From Corynebacterium jeddahense (GTDB lineage Bacteria; Actinomycetota; Actinomycetes; Mycobacteriales; Mycobacteriaceae), in assembly GCF_028609865.1 (NCBI RefSeq), contig NZ_CP063194.1:1426001-1490000 (forward strand): a DNA stretch of 64,000 bases, written 5' to 3'. The notes under the pieces were generated by a model that was not told the origin of the DNA, did no database searches, and saw only the letters and a list, made by a program, of their open reading frames with translations. The position numbers and the translations under genes are program-made. Of the stretch, positions 30,955 through 40,694 are shown in pieces; position 1 is the first letter of the stretch, and the number at the start of each line of letters is the position of its first letter.

Positions 30955-31797
30955 CTACGAGTTCGCGAGACGTTCGAGTTCGACGTCCTTATCGAAGTCG
31001 CCGGCGGGCCAGTCGAGGTTGAGGGACCGGAAGGCGTCGACAAGCAATGTCTTGACCACGGTGCGGCAGTACGTCTTGTTGTCGGACGGGATGCAGTACC
31101 ACGGCGCGTTGTCAGTGGACGTGCGCGTCATGGCGATCTGGTAGGCGGCCATGAACTCGCTCCACAGGCGGCGGTCGTCGATGTCGCCCGGGTTGTATTT
31201 CCAGTGCTTCTCCGGGCGCTCGATGCGCTTGCGCAGGTTCTTCTCCTGCGCCGCGCGGGAGATGTGCGGCATCACCTTGATGATCTTTGTGCCGTTTGCG
31301 GCGAGCTCGTTTTCGAAGTCGACGATTGCGCCGTAGCGACGCTCGATCTCCTCCGGCGGCGCCATCTGGCGCACGCGCTGCACGAGCACGTCCTCGTAGT
31401 GCGAGCGGTCGAAGACGCTAACTTGGCCCGGCTGTGGCAGGTGCGGGGTGATGCGCCACAGGAAGTCGTGCGCCGCCTCCTCCTCCGTCGGCCGGCCGAA
31501 GGCGTGGACGTGCACACCCTGCAGGTCCATGGTCTCCCCGATGACGTGGCGGATGATCCCGCCCTTGCCGGACGTGTCCATGCCCTGCAGGACGAGCAGC
31601 ACCGACCCGGCCTTCTCGTTGCCCGCGCGCCCGTTCGCGTAGAGGCATTCCTGCAGGCTGTCGAGTTCCTGGTCGAAGGCGTGGAATGCCGTATCGACGT
31701 CGTTCACGCCCGGCGTCGCCGCCGGATCGACGTCCTCGATCTGGAAGTTCGGGCCGACGCGGAACTGCTGCGCTTCTTCGAAGGTGAGTGTGGACAT
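30955..31797 (-). CDS. ppk2: Polyphosphate kinase 2 family protein
   Basis: 280-aa PPK2, a P-loop kinase transferring phosphate between polyphosphate and nucleotides. Walker A is GMDTSGKGG (residues 72-80) and Walker B starts DRSHYEDVL (from Asp 130); lid residues lie in HISRAAQEKNLRKRIE. One-domain length. Whether it makes GTP/ATP or acts on monophosphates cannot be told from motifs alone. ATG 31797 has AAAGGA upstream. It stands alone between the nusB terminator and its own terminator. Confidence 0.92.
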   Translation of the reverse strand: MSTLTFEEAQQFRVGPNFQIEDVDPAATPGVNDVDTAFHAFDQELDSLQECLYANGRAGNEKAGSVLLVLQGMDTSGKGGIIRHVIGETMDLQGVHVHAFGRPTEEEAAHDFLWRITPHLPQPGQVSVFDRSHYEDVLVQRVRQMAPPEEIERRYGAIVDFENELAANGTKIIKVMPHISRAAQEKNLRKRIERPEKHWKYNPGDIDDRRLWSEFMAAYQIAMTRTSTDNAPWYCIPSDNKTYCRTVVKTLLVDAFRSLNLDWPAGDFDKDVELERLANS

Positions 31798-31860
31798 CGG
31801 GGTTCCTTTCGTTGATGTACTCGGCGTTCCAGGGTAGGCGCGATCACCGCCCTGGCGCAT

Positions 31861-31893
31861 TGCAAACACCGCACCTCGTGCGAGATGCGGTGT
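31861..31893 (-). terminator. Probable terminator after nusB
   Basis: Arms ACACCGCA (31866-31873) and TGCGGTGT (31886-31893) enclose an inner CTCG/CGAG pairing; on the minus strand TTTGC follows. The arm begins 23 bp after the nusB stop. The T-run is short. The promoter of ppk2 must lie in the remaining gap, but I see no clear hexamers. Confidence 0.6.
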
Positions 31894-31916
31894 GGAAAAT
31901 GGTGGCGGGCGCGGCG

Positions 31917-32606
31917 CTACTGCGCGCTGGTGGGATCGGTGGGCTCGTCGTCGTCCGCGGCGACTGGTTCGGTCGACTCGGCGATTTCTGCGGCCTCCGC
32001 TGCGGTAGCGGCCTCGGCGGCGCCGGACGCGACCTCGGCGCCGGGCTCGGCGGCCGGTGCCTCGGGCTCGGTCTCAGCGGTGGATACCGGTGCTTCCGGC
32101 TCGGCGGCGGCGGGCTCGGCCGCCACCGGGTACGCGTCGTCGGCCGCCTCGCCCGCGAACGGGGCGTTGGCCGCCGCGCCCTGCGCGATGCCGTCGAGGA
32201 CAACGTTGATGTACGGCGCCGCCTGCTGGCCGGAGTACTCCGAGGCCATCTCAACGCCCTCCTTGATGGAGATCGGCGCGTCGACCTCGTCGTTGAACAG
32301 GATCTCCCACGCGGCGACGCGCAGGATCTGGCGGTCCACGGCGGGCAGCCGGAACAGCTCCCAGTCCTCGGTGAGGTGGCGCTCGATGGCGTCGTCAAGG
32401 TCGTCGAGCTTCTCCGCCGCGCCCGCGACGATGGTCCGGGTGTAGTCCGCCACCGGCGCCACGGCGTTCGCGGGGTCCTGGGACAGCTCGGCGCGGTCCT
32501 CGACGATGGCGACCGGGTCGATGTCGCGTGTCTCCGCCTCGAAGAGGATGTCCACGGCGCGCCGGCGGGCGCGGTAGCGCGCGCCGTGTCGCTTGTAGTC
32601 CTGCAT
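31917..32606 (-). CDS. nusB: NusB antitermination factor with long acidic tail
   Basis: 229 aa, about 70-80 longer than most NusB. Residues 1-145 are the helical RNA-binding domain ([22 protein letters not shown] near the N-terminus; [27 protein letters not shown]). NusB with NusE/S10 binds boxA in rRNA leaders. From about residue 150 the chain is almost entirely Ala, Glu, Pro, Asp and Ser ([31 protein letters not shown]), predicted disordered and acidic. The ATG overlaps the efp stop by one base (TAATG). Confidence 0.94.
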   Translation of the reverse strand: MQDYKRHGARYRARRRAVDILFEAETRDIDPVAIVEDRAELSQDPANAVAPVADYTRTIVAGAAEKLDDLDDAIERHLTEDWELFRLPAVDRQILRVAAWEILFNDEVDAPISIKEGVEMASEYSGQQAAPYINVVLDGIAQGAAANAPFAGEAADDAYPVAAEPAAAEPEAPVSTAETEPEAPAAEPGAEVASGAAEAATAAEAAEIAESTEPVAADDDEPTDPTSAQ

Positions 32607-33169
32607 TAGTTGTTCACGCGCGAGAGGTACTCGCCGGTACGGGTATCCACCTTGACCACGTTGCCGGTCTCGAGGAACAGCGGAACCTGGATCTCGGCAC
32701 CGGTCTCCAGCGTCGCCGGCTTCGTGCCGCCGGTGGAGCGATCGCCCTGCAGGCCCGGCTCGGTGTGCTCGATCTTCAGATCCACGGAGATCGGCAGCTC
32801 GGCGAAGAGGGCCTCACCCTCGTGGAAGGACACCTGGACGCGCATGTTCTCGAGCAGGAAGCGCGCGGAGTCGCCGAACTTGTCGGCCGGCAGCTCGAAC
32901 TGCTCGAAGGTCTTGTCGTCCATGACGATGTAGTTGGTGCCGTCGTTGTACAGGTAGGTCATGTCGCGGCGATCCACGGTCGCGGTCTCCACCTTCACGC
33001 CCGCGTTGAACGTCTTGTCCACGGTCTTGCCGGTGACAACGTCCTTCAGCTTCGTGCGCACGAACGCCGGACCCTTGCCGGGCTTAACGTGCTGGAACTC
33101 GATGATCTGTTGCAGCTTGCCTTCGTTCTTCAGCACAAGGCCGTTCTTGAAGTCGGCGGTAGTTGCCAT
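32606..33169 (-). CDS. efp: Elongation factor P (PGKGP-loop actinobacterial type)
   Basis: 187-aa factor that rescues ribosomes stalled at polyproline stretches. KOW-like N-domain and two OB domains. The tip loop reads KPGKGPAF with Lys 32 at the apex; PGKGP is the palindromic loop described for an actinobacterial EF-P subfamily that works without modification of the lysine. No epmA/epmB or ymfI-like modifier is in the window. ATG 33169 has AGGAGG about 10 bases upstream. One-base overlap with nusB. Confidence 0.97.
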   Translation of the reverse strand: MATTADFKNGLVLKNEGKLQQIIEFQHVKPGKGPAFVRTKLKDVVTGKTVDKTFNAGVKVETATVDRRDMTYLYNDGTNYIVMDDKTFEQFELPADKFGDSARFLLENMRVQVSFHEGEALFAELPISVDLKIEHTEPGLQGDRSTGGTKPATLETGAEIQVPLFLETGNVVKVDTRTGEYLSRVNN

Positions 33170-33212
33170 TGGTGGATACCCTCCTGGTCAGACGTGTGCA
33201 AACACAGCAATG

Positions 33213-34304
33213 TTACAGCACGGTCAAATCCGTCGGGAACTCGGTGATCACCCGCGGCGCCGCGGCGGTGATGATCAACGTGTCCTCGATGCGCACGCCC
33301 GCCTTGCCCGGCAGGTAGATCCCCGGCTCGATGGTGAGCGTCACCCCCTCGGCGAGCGTGCCGGTGCCAGTCCGCGCCGCCGAAGGCGCCTCGTGCACGT
33401 CGAGCCCAACGCCGTGGCCGGTCGAGTGCACGAAGTACTCGCCGTAGCCGGCGTCTTCGATGATGTCGCGGCATGCCTTGTCGACGTCGACAAGCGAAGT
33501 GCCCGGCGTCGCAGCCCGCACGCCCGCGAGCTGCGCGGCGAGCGTGACCTCGTAGAGCTCGCGCTCGAGCGCGCCCACCTGGCCGAGGGCGAAGGTGCGC
33601 GTCATGTCCGAGTTGAAGCCGAGGCGGTGCATGCCGTAGTCGATGGTGACCAGCTCGCCGTTTGATAGGACGCGGTCGCCCGCCTGGTGGTGCGGCTTCG
33701 CCGAGTTCGGGCCGGAGGCGACGATGGTGTCGAAGCTCACCCGCTCGGCACCAAGCTTGCGCATCCGGTACTCGAGGTCGGCGGCGACATCGCGCTCGGT
33801 GCGGCCCGCGCGCAGTTCGCCGGCCTCGATGAGCTGCTCGAGCGCCTCCGTGGCCAACTGGGCGGCCTCGGTGAGGCGCGTGAGTTCAACGTTGTCCTTG
33901 ATCAGCCGGATGTCCTCGATCACGCCGCTCACCGGCACGAGCGTCACGCCCTCGGGGCAGACCTCGCGCAGCTTCTCCAGCTCGGCGACGGAGAGGTAGT
34001 CCGCCTCGTAGCCGACGCGGTGGCCGTCCTTCGCCGTCTCCAGCAGCGCGGCGGCGACCCTGCGCTCGATCGTCGCGGGGATGTCGGGCACCTCCTCGCC
34101 GATCTGCGTGGTGTAGCGGCCGTCGGTGGCGATCTTCGCGCTGCGGTCCTTCGACACGAGCAGCGCGCCGTTCGAGCCCGTGAACCCGGACAGGTAGCGC
34201 ACGTGCGTGAGGTGGGTGACCAGCATGTCGTCGATGCGGCGTTCCGCGAGCTTCGTGGACAGCTTCCGGCGGCGGTCCTCAAATCGGGTGTCGGCGAGTG
34301 CCAT
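33213..34304 (-). CDS. pepQ: Xaa-Pro aminopeptidase / M24 family metallopeptidase
   Basis: 363-aa cytosolic metallopeptidase. N-terminal creatinase-like domain (VTHLTHVRYLSGFTGSNG), then the M24 pita-bread domain with all five metal ligands in VTIDYG, SDMTRTF, STGHGVGLDVHE, TIEPGIY and GVRIEDT. These enzymes cleave N-terminal Xaa-Pro bonds or Xaa-Pro dipeptides; the two activities are not separable by motif. ATG 34304 has AAGGAGG upstream and overlaps the aroQ stop (TGATG). An M24 peptidase between aroQ and efp is a common order in Gram-positives. Confidence 0.93.
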   Translation of the reverse strand: MALADTRFEDRRRKLSTKLAERRIDDMLVTHLTHVRYLSGFTGSNGALLVSKDRSAKIATDGRYTTQIGEEVPDIPATIERRVAAALLETAKDGHRVGYEADYLSVAELEKLREVCPEGVTLVPVSGVIEDIRLIKDNVELTRLTEAAQLATEALEQLIEAGELRAGRTERDVAADLEYRMRKLGAERVSFDTIVASGPNSAKPHHQAGDRVLSNGELVTIDYGMHRLGFNSDMTRTFALGQVGALERELYEVTLAAQLAGVRAATPGTSLVDVDKACRDIIEDAGYGEYFVHSTGHGVGLDVHEAPSAARTGTGTLAEGVTLTIEPGIYLPGKAGVRIEDTLIITAAAPRVITEFPTDLTVL

Positions 34305-34738
34305 CAAATCCTCCTTGCGAAGTAGTCGAGCGCGAGCAGGTAGCCGTCCGTGCCCAGGCCCGCGATCACGCCGACGGCAATCGGCGAGAGGTACGAGTGG
34401 TGCCGGAACGGCTCGCGCGCGTGCACGTTGGAAATGTGCACCTCGATGAAACCGTGGTGGTCATTCAGTTCTACCAGCGCGTCGCGCAGCGCGACCGAGG
34501 TGTGGGTGAACCCGCCCGGGTTGATAATCACGGGCCACGCGCCGTCCGCCGCCTCGTGCACCCAGTCGATGAGCTCGCCCTCGTGGTTCGACTGGCGGCA
34601 CTCCACCTCGAGGCCCAGCTCCGCGCCGCGCTCGAGCAGTTGCTTCTCGACGTCCGCCAGCGTCGTCCGCCCATAAATCTCCGGCTGCCGCTTCCCCAGC
34701 CGGTCGAGGTTCGGCCCGTTGAGCACGAGTACCTTCAT
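34304..34738 (-). CDS. aroQ: 3-dehydroquinate dehydratase, type II
   Basis: 144-aa dodecameric dehydratase (third shikimate step). Signatures: [19 protein letters not shown] with catalytic Arg/Tyr, [28 protein letters not shown] and VEVHISN-like IEVHISN. ATG 34738 follows GGAGG; a GTG directly before it is in frame. The start overlaps the aroB stop. Confidence 0.97.
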   Translation of the reverse strand: MKVLVLNGPNLDRLGKRQPEIYGRTTLADVEKQLLERGAELGLEVECRQSNHEGELIDWVHEAADGAWPVIINPGGFTHTSVALRDALVELNDHHGFIEVHISNVHAREPFRHHSYLSPIAVGVIAGLGTDGYLLALDYFARRI

Positions 34739-35793
34739 CACGCCTCCGAAATCGCGTCGTAGGCCGCGCGCATCTCCTCCACCGTGGCGTCTTCGAGCCG
34801 GGTGCAGGACCCGAGCCCGTCGAGCACGACGAAGCGGATCCGCCCGTCCCGGTTTTTCTTGTCCAGCAGCATCGCGTCGTGGAGTTCGTCAAACGCGCCC
34901 GCCTCGTAGCGCGTGGGCAGGCCGGCGCCGCGGAGGATGTCCTCGTGGAGGGCGACCAGCGGGGCGTCGATAAGCCCTCTGCCCTGGGCGAGGTGAGCGA
35001 CGAACATCATGCCAACGGCGACGGCGTTGCCGTGGCGCCACGTGTAGCGCTCGCGGCGCTCGATCGCATGGCCGAGCGTGTGGCCGTAGTTGAGGATCTC
35101 ACGCAGACCCGACTCCTTGAGGTCCTGGCCGACGACGCGCGCCTTCACCGCCACTGAGCGCTCGACGAGCTCCGGCCAGTGCTTGTCTGGCCCATCCTGG
35201 TAGAGCTCGAGGATGCGCGGGTCCGCGATGAAGCCGGTCTTGATCAGCTCCGCGGAGCCGGAGACGACCTCGGGCGCGGGCAGGGTGTCAATGCGGTCCA
35301 AGTCGATGAACACCGCGTCCGGCTCGTGGAACGCGCCGACGAGGTTCTTGCCCGCCGCGGTATTGATGCCGGTCTTGCCGCCGACCGCGGCGTCGACCAT
35401 CGCGAGCAGCGTCGTGGGCACCTGCACCACCTTGATGCCGCGCATCCACGTCGCGGCGGCGAACCCGGCGAGGTCCGTCACCGCTCCCCCGCCGAGGCCG
35501 ACGACCGTGTCCTGGCGCGAGAACCCCCGCGCGCCGAGCAAGTCCCACAGCCCGGCGAGCACGTCGAGGTCCTTGCCCGCCTCCGCGTCCGGCACGCACG
35601 CAGCGACCGGTTCGACGCCGAGCGCGGCGAACTCATCCGCGAGCCGCCGCGCGACCGGGCGCAGCGGTTCCTGGTGCACGACGAGCGCGTGGCGCGCCCC
35701 ACCGTCGGCGACCCGCCGGGCGGCATCGGCGAGGTTGCCCCGGCCGATGTGGATGTCGTAGGGGCTCGGCCCCGTAACGCTCACCACCGCCAT
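34738..35793 (-). CDS. aroB: 3-dehydroquinate synthase
   Basis: 351-aa NAD- and metal-dependent cyclase turning DAHP into dehydroquinate. [38 protein letters not shown] and the metal ligands in [19 protein letters not shown] and RHGNAVAVG are all present. It begins 3 bp after aroK and overlaps aroQ; the unit aroC-aroK-aroB-aroQ is consecutive. Confidence 0.97.
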   Translation of the reverse strand: MAVVSVTGPSPYDIHIGRGNLADAARRVADGGARHALVVHQEPLRPVARRLADEFAALGVEPVAACVPDAEAGKDLDVLAGLWDLLGARGFSRQDTVVGLGGGAVTDLAGFAAATWMRGIKVVQVPTTLLAMVDAAVGGKTGINTAAGKNLVGAFHEPDAVFIDLDRIDTLPAPEVVSGSAELIKTGFIADPRILELYQDGPDKHWPELVERSVAVKARVVGQDLKESGLREILNYGHTLGHAIERRERYTWRHGNAVAVGMMFVAHLAQGRGLIDAPLVALHEDILRGAGLPTRYEAGAFDELHDAMLLDKKNRDGRIRFVVLDGLGSCTRLEDATVEEMRAAYDAISEA

Positions 35794-35796
35794 GGC

Positions 35797-36450
35797 CTAG
35801 TCCGCCTCGATGAAGCCGAGGATCTCCGCGACGACGCGCTGCGGCGGCCGCTCGTCGGTGTGCACGCGGAACGTGGCCACTTCGCGGTAGTACGACTCGC
35901 GCTCGGCGAGCAGGTCGCGGTAGCGCTGCTCGCGATCCTCGCTGGCGAGCACCGGGCGCGACTCGTCGTCCGCGGTGCGGCGCACGCCCTCCTCGGCGCT
36001 GACGTCGAGCCACACCACGGTGTGGCGCTGCAGCAGCGTGCGCACCTCGTCGGTAAGCACCGCCCCGCCGCCGAGGCTGACCACCCCGCCGGTGGCCAGC
36101 GCGCGGGCGACGTAGCCGACCTCAAGCTTGCGGAAAGCCTCCTCGCCCAGCTCGCTGAACACGTCGCCGCAGGCCTTGCCCTCGCCCTGCTCGATGAGAA
36201 CGTCGGAGTCCACGATGGGCAGGTTCAGCGCGCTCGCTACTCGACGCCCAATGGTCGACTTGCCCGACCCCGGCATGCCCACGAGCACGACGCGCGGCGC
36301 GGAGTGCACCATCGCCGGCGCGGCCTCGACGAGCTCGGTCGCGCTCGGCGCGTCGTACTCGTTGAACGCGGCGGCGTCGGCGCCGTCATCCAAGGCGGGG
36401 CCGAGGTCGTTGACAATTCCCAGCGTCTGGCTGTCGATCGGGCTACCCAT
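35797..36450 (-). CDS. aroK: Shikimate kinase with N-terminal extension
   Basis: 217 aa; the usual core is about 170. The core starts near residue 50: [19 protein letters not shown] (Walker A), [24 protein letters not shown], and LID residues around ESRPVLA. Residues 1-46 form an acidic, probably disordered extension ([19 protein letters not shown]). The extended start ATG 36450 has AGGAGG six bases upstream and lies 8 bp inside aroC, so it looks genuine; a second in-frame ATG at 36312 would give a normal-length enzyme. Confidence 0.95.
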   Translation of the reverse strand: MGSPIDSQTLGIVNDLGPALDDGADAAAFNEYDAPSATELVEAAPAMVHSAPRVVLVGMPGSGKSTIGRRVASALNLPIVDSDVLIEQGEGKACGDVFSELGEEAFRKLEVGYVARALATGGVVSLGGGAVLTDEVRTLLQRHTVVWLDVSAEEGVRRTADDESRPVLASEDREQRYRDLLAERESYYREVATFRVHTDERPPQRVVAEILGFIEAD

Positions 36451-37669
36451 GCGTTTCCTCCTGACGGGCGAAATCGAGCCTCTGCGCAGCGTAGCGCGCG
36501 TAGGACTCGACGTTGCGCTTGACCTCTTCGATGGTGTCGCCCCCGAACTTTTCCGAGACGGCCTCGGCGAGCACGAGCGCCACCATCGCCTCGGCGACGA
36601 CGCCGCCGGCGGGCACCGCGCAGACGTCGGAACGCTGGTGGATGCCGGTCGCCGCCTCGCCGGTGCGCATGTCCACCGTCTGCAGCGCGCGCGGGACCGT
36701 CGAGATCGGCTTCATCGCCGCGCGCACGCGCAGCTGCTCGCCGTTGGTCATGCCGCCCTCGAGGCCGCCGGCGCGGTTGCTCAGCCGCTCGATGCCGTCC
36801 GCGCCGCGCACGATCTCGTCGTGCGCCTGCGAGCCGCGGCGGCGCGCCTCGGCGAACCCGTCGCCGACCTCGACGCCCTTCACCGACTGGATGCTCATCA
36901 GCGCGCCGGCGAGCCGCGCGTCGAGGCGGCGCTCGCCGGAGACGTGGGAGCCGAGGCCGACCGGCAGGCCGTCGACAATGACCTCGACGACGCCGCCGAG
37001 GGTGTCGCCGTCCTTCTTTGCGGTTTCGATGCGCGCGACCATGTCCGCCTCGGCGGCCTTGTCGTAGGCGCGCACCGGCGACGCGTCGATCGCCTCGATG
37101 TCCGCAAACGTGGGGCGCTCGCCGACGGCCTCCGCCGACTCGCCGATGGTGACCACGTGGGAGAACACCTCCACCCCGAGCGCCTCGCGCAGGTAGCTGC
37201 GCGCCACCGCGCCGCAGGCGACACGCGCGGCAGTCTCGCGCGCGGACGAGCGCTCGAGCACCGGGCGCGCGGAGTCGAAGCCGTACTTCACCATGCCCGC
37301 GAAATCGGCGTGGCCCGGGCGCGGGCGGGTGAGCGCGGCGCCGCGGCCGGACGACATCGCCTTCGCCACCTCCGGGTCGTCCATGTCCACCGGCTCGGGC
37401 GACATGATCGTGGTCCACTTCGGCCACTCGGTGTTGCCGATCTCGATGGCGATGGGGCTGCCGATCGACCGCCCGTGCAGCACGCCGGCGAGCAGCGTGA
37501 GCTCGTCCGCCTCGAACTTCATCCGGGCGCCGCGGCCGTAGCCGAGGCGGCGGCGCGCGAGCTGGTGAGCAATCTCGTCCCTGCGCACCGGTACGCCCGA
37601 GGGCACGTTTTCCACAAGCGCGATCAGGCTTTGGCCGTGGGATTCCCCAGCAGTGGTCCATCGAAACAT
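36443..37669 (-). CDS. aroC: Chorismate synthase
   Basis: 408-aa FMN-dependent lyase producing chorismate from [18 protein letters not shown] opens the protein; [21 protein letters not shown] and [16 protein letters not shown] (signature 2) are present, as is [18 protein letters not shown]. No Shine-Dalgarno precedes ATG 37669; a TAAGAAT stretch just upstream could be a -10. It shares 8 bp with aroK. EPSP synthase (aroA) is not in the window. Confidence 0.97.
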   Translation of the reverse strand: MFRWTTAGESHGQSLIALVENVPSGVPVRRDEIAHQLARRRLGYGRGARMKFEADELTLLAGVLHGRSIGSPIAIEIGNTEWPKWTTIMSPEPVDMDDPEVAKAMSSGRGAALTRPRPGHADFAGMVKYGFDSARPVLERSSARETAARVACGAVARSYLREALGVEVFSHVVTIGESAEAVGERPTFADIEAIDASPVRAYDKAAEADMVARIETAKKDGDTLGGVVEVIVDGLPVGLGSHVSGERRLDARLAGALMSIQSVKGVEVGDGFAEARRRGSQAHDEIVRGADGIERLSNRAGGLEGGMTNGEQLRVRAAMKPISTVPRALQTVDMRTGEAATGIHQRSDVCAVPAGGVVAEAMVALVLAEAVSEKFGGDTIEEVKRNVESYARYAAQRLDFARQEETHG

Positions 37670-37706
37670 GGCGATATTCTTACACAGCCCGCACTCAGTT
37701 CGGCCT

Positions 37707-38114
37707 TTAAACCCCTCGCGCCGCTACCCCGGCCAGCCCCACCGCCCACGCTGCGGCGAGCATCGCGGGCCCGTGCGCCACCACCCGCTCGCGCCGCAGC
37801 GCCGCCGACGCCACGGTGAGCAGGCCGGACAACCCCATGGCCGCGAGCACGCCGGTCGGCCCGGCCAGCGCCGCGCACGCCACCCCGAGCGACACCGCGA
37901 GCTTCACGTCGCCGCCCCCGAACCCCCGCCCGAGCAGCAGGTACAGCGCGGGCCACACCAGCCCCCACGCGCAGTGCGGCGCCGCCACGCAACCGACAAT
38001 CCCGGCGAGCGCCGGCGGGACGGTGCACCCGTCCGGCAGCCGCCTGCGTTTCAAATCCGACGCGCACAGCACCGCGGTCCACACCGCGGCGAGCGCAATC
38101 CCCCCGCTCCCCAT
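37707..38114 (-). CDS. Small prepilin peptidase (A24 aspartic protease), orphan
   Basis: 135-aa polytopic membrane protein with the two active-site aspartates of type IV prepilin peptidases: [12 protein letters not shown] (Asp 20) and FGGGDVKLA (Asp 69). Hydrophobic segments lie around both. There is no N-terminal methyltransferase domain, so it is of the compact TadV/archaeal-like size. It would cleave prepilin or Flp-type leader peptides; no pilin or tad gene is visible here. Lies between aroE and aroC, 10 bp after aroE. Confidence 0.85.
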   Translation of the reverse strand: MGSGGIALAAVWTAVLCASDLKRRRLPDGCTVPPALAGIVGCVAAPHCAWGLVWPALYLLLGRGFGGGDVKLAVSLGVACAALAGPTGVLAAMGLSGLLTVASAALRRERVVAHGPAMLAAAWAVGLAGVAARGV

Positions 38115-38124
38115 GCGGGGGAGT

Positions 38125-38955
38125 CTAGCGCTCCTCGCGTTGCGATGCCTCACGGTGCGCCAACAGCGCCGCCCGCATCGCCTCGCGCGGCGCGGCCACG
38201 CCGGTAAACTGCTCGAACTGCGCGTAGGACTGGCCAGCGAGCATCGACAGGCCGCCGACCGTCGGGTACCCGTTCGACGCGGCGCGCACCGCAAGCGCGG
38301 TCGGCCACGGAGCGTAGATGACGTCGAAGAGCGGGGCGTGGCCGAGCGCCTTGGCGTGCTCCCCCAGCACGTGCGCCGGGACTGTGGAGACCACCACGTC
38401 CGCGTCCATCGCCGCGCGCTGGGCGTGGGCGTCGAGCGGGATGAAGCGCACGTCCATCCCCCGCCCGAGCTCGGCGTACTCGGCGGAGCGGTCGGAGCGA
38501 TTCACGACGGTCACCTCCCGCGCGCCGAGCTCGCGCAGGGCACACATCACGGCCCGCGCCGTCCCGCCGGCGCCGACGAGCACGGCGCGCTGCGGGATGG
38601 CGTCGCCCAACAGCTCGCGCAGGGCGGCCAGGGCGCCCTCGCAGTCGGTGTTGTCGGCGCGCCACCGGCCGTCGATACGCGTGAGCGTATTCGCCGAACC
38701 GATCTCGACGGCGCGCTGCGTCGCCTCGTCCGCGAACTCGAGCGCCGCGAACTTGCACGGCATGGTCACGGAGAAACCGCAAAACGACGGGTCCGCCTCG
38801 CCAACGACGCGCGGCAGGTCTTCGGCGACGCACTCGATGCGGGAGTACTCCCAGCCCGTCAGCCCCGCCGCCTCGTAGCCGGCGGTGTGCAGGACGGGCG
38901 AGAGCGAGTGCGCGATCGGCGAACCGAGAACCGCCGCGCGGTGGGTGACCTCCAC
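38125..38955 (-). CDS. aroE: Shikimate dehydrogenase
   Basis: 276-aa NADPH-dependent reductase of dehydroshikimate. Substrate-site residues in GSPIAHSLSPVLH and VTMPCKFAAL (the catalytic Lys), NTD in ADNTDCEGAL, and the cofactor loop VGAGGTARAV with NRS after the second strand. TMPCK has Cys where TxPxK families usually have His or Tyr. Its ATG is 2 bp after the mltG stop. Confidence 0.94.
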   Translation of the reverse strand: MEVTHRAAVLGSPIAHSLSPVLHTAGYEAAGLTGWEYSRIECVAEDLPRVVGEADPSFCGFSVTMPCKFAALEFADEATQRAVEIGSANTLTRIDGRWRADNTDCEGALAALRELLGDAIPQRAVLVGAGGTARAVMCALRELGAREVTVVNRSDRSAEYAELGRGMDVRFIPLDAHAQRAAMDADVVVSTVPAHVLGEHAKALGHAPLFDVIYAPWPTALAVRAASNGYPTVGGLSMLAGQSYAQFEQFTGVAAPREAMRAALLAHREASQREER

Positions 38956-38957
38956 GG

Positions 38958-40109
38958 CTAGCGCTTCGAATCGAGCACGCCGTTGTCCACTGCGCGCTGC
39001 GTGTCGTTGAGGTGGCCCTCGAACGTGTCGTTGAACACGGTCGTGCCGTCCTTGTCCACGGTGACGAAGAACAGCCAGTTGCCGTCAGCCGGGTGCTCCA
39101 TCGCCTCGATCGCCTCCATCGACGGCGACGCGATCGGGGTCTGCGGCAGGCCGTCCATGGCGTAGGTGTTCCACGGCGTCACGCGTGCGCGGTCCGCGTC
39201 GGTGGTGGCCACCTCGACAGACGGCAGGCCGTAGTTGACGGTGGAGTCGAACTCGAGGCGCATCGGCGCCTTGAGGCGGTTGAGAATGACGCGGGCGACC
39301 TTGTCGAACTCGCCCGCCGGCGCCTCGCGCTCCACGAGCGACGCCGCGGTGAGCAGCTCGTACGGCGTCAGCCCGACGGCCTTTGCGCGGCCGACGATGT
39401 CGGTGTCCTCGTACTGCTTCGCCGAGCGGGTGATGAGGTCGGTGAGGATGGCCTTCGCGTCCGCGTGCGGGTCGATGATGTACTCGCCCGGGGCGATGAG
39501 CCCCTCGAGGCGCTTGCCGTCGCCGGCGCGGCCGGCAACCGTCTCGCGCGCCCACTCCGGCACGCCGAGCTCCGCCGGGTCCGCGTTCGCGGCGACGTCG
39601 TTGAGCTGGTCGACGGTGACGCAGCCCGGCTTCGGCGTGTCGCCGCAGCTAACCTGCTGGATCATGGAGAGGATGCCGTACCGGGTCTGCCCGCCGAGGA
39701 TGTTGATGTCCATGAGCGTCGCGCCGCCGTAGACCTGCACCGGCGTGATGCGGTGCTGCGGGTCGAGCAGTGCGTCGACCGCGGACTCGGCGCTCATCTC
39801 GCCCTCGAGGCGGTAGAAGCCCGGCTGGATGCTGTCGGCGTTGGGGTTGTTCGCCGCCGCGGTCTGGAACGCGCCGTCGGAGGCGACGATGCCGCGCTTT
39901 TCCAGCTCCGGGCCGAGCGCGGAGAGGTTCGAGCCCTCGGGGATCTCCACAACCTGTTCCTCGCCGTTGCCGGTGCCTTCGAAGTCCTTGCCGGACGCGC
40001 CGCCGCGGGCGATGGCGATCCAGGCGATCAGGCCGACAATGAGCAGGATCGAGACGGCCAGCACCGCGGTGCCTCGCGTGCGCCGCATCGCGGCTTGTCG
40101 TGTGGACAC
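38958..40109 (-). CDS. mltG: Endolytic transglycosylase MltG
   Basis: 383-aa single-pass membrane enzyme (TM about residues 14-34) with a YceG domain. It cleaves nascent peptidoglycan strands endolytically, setting chain ends. The catalytic Glu lies in SLVEREAP (around residue 257); STVNYGLPS and NTYAMDGLPQTPIASPS are family motifs. GTG start overlaps sequence near the ruvX stop with GGAG upstream. mltG-ruvX-alaS is a standard neighbourhood in actinobacteria. Confidence 0.95.
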   Translation of the reverse strand: MSTRQAAMRRTRGTAVLAVSILLIVGLIAWIAIARGGASGKDFEGTGNGEEQVVEIPEGSNLSALGPELEKRGIVASDGAFQTAAANNPNADSIQPGFYRLEGEMSAESAVDALLDPQHRITPVQVYGGATLMDINILGGQTRYGILSMIQQVSCGDTPKPGCVTVDQLNDVAANADPAELGVPEWARETVAGRAGDGKRLEGLIAPGEYIIDPHADAKAILTDLITRSAKQYEDTDIVGRAKAVGLTPYELLTAASLVEREAPAGEFDKVARVILNRLKAPMRLEFDSTVNYGLPSVEVATTDADRARVTPWNTYAMDGLPQTPIASPSMEAIEAMEHPADGNWLFFVTVDKDGTTVFNDTFEGHLNDTQRAVDNGVLDSKR

Positions 40110-40111
40110 GG

Positions 40112-40600
40112 TTATTTCTCCTTGAGGTAGTTGTTGCGGCCGTCCAGCCAGGATTGCAGAATCTCCACCGCCGCAGCCTGGTCGATCACGGCGCGACCCG
40201 CTCTCTCGGTCACGCCCGAGGCGCGCAGCGACTGGGTCGCGGCGACGGTGGTGAGGCGCTCGTCCGCCATGCGCACCGGCACGTCGCTGCGGCGGCGGAT
40301 GCGAAACGCGATCTCCTTGGCGTGCTTGACGCTGGTGGACCCGTTGCCATCGAGGTTGCGCGGCAGCCCGACCACGACCTCGACCGCCTCGTACTCGCGG
40401 ATGATCTCGAGCAGCCGCTCGATGTCCTCGCCGTCGCGGTCCTTGAACCCGGTGACCCGGGCGACGGTCTCCACGGGGGTGGCCAACACCGCGCCGCGGT
40501 CGGAGGAGGCGACGCCGATGCGCACGGTGCCGACGTCGATGCCGATGCGTCGGCCCGGGCCCGGGTCGTCGACGCCCGGCGTGTCGGGCTGCATGTTCAT
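40112..40600 (-). CDS. ruvX: RuvX/YqgF putative Holliday junction resolvase
   Basis: 162-aa RNase H-fold nuclease. [16 protein letters not shown] holds the first acidic residue, [12 protein letters not shown] and [10 protein letters not shown] the next, and [16 protein letters not shown] the last. The family also acts in pre-16S rRNA 5' maturation. ATG 40600 has AAGGAGAG upstream. A 94-bp gap separates it from alaS and could hold a promoter; no clear one is seen. Confidence 0.95.
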   Translation of the reverse strand: MNMQPDTPGVDDPGPGRRIGIDVGTVRIGVASSDRGAVLATPVETVARVTGFKDRDGEDIERLLEIIREYEAVEVVVGLPRNLDGNGSTSVKHAKEIAFRIRRRSDVPVRMADERLTTVAATQSLRASGVTERAGRAVIDQAAAVEILQSWLDGRNNYLKEK

Positions 40601-40694
40601 TCGCTCTCCTTCCCCGCTGCGGCCGGCCTTGGTTTAACCTATCGGTTTCCTGTGCGCCAGGCGTGTCGCCGGGTCGGCGTGTCTTCCGCCGCGG

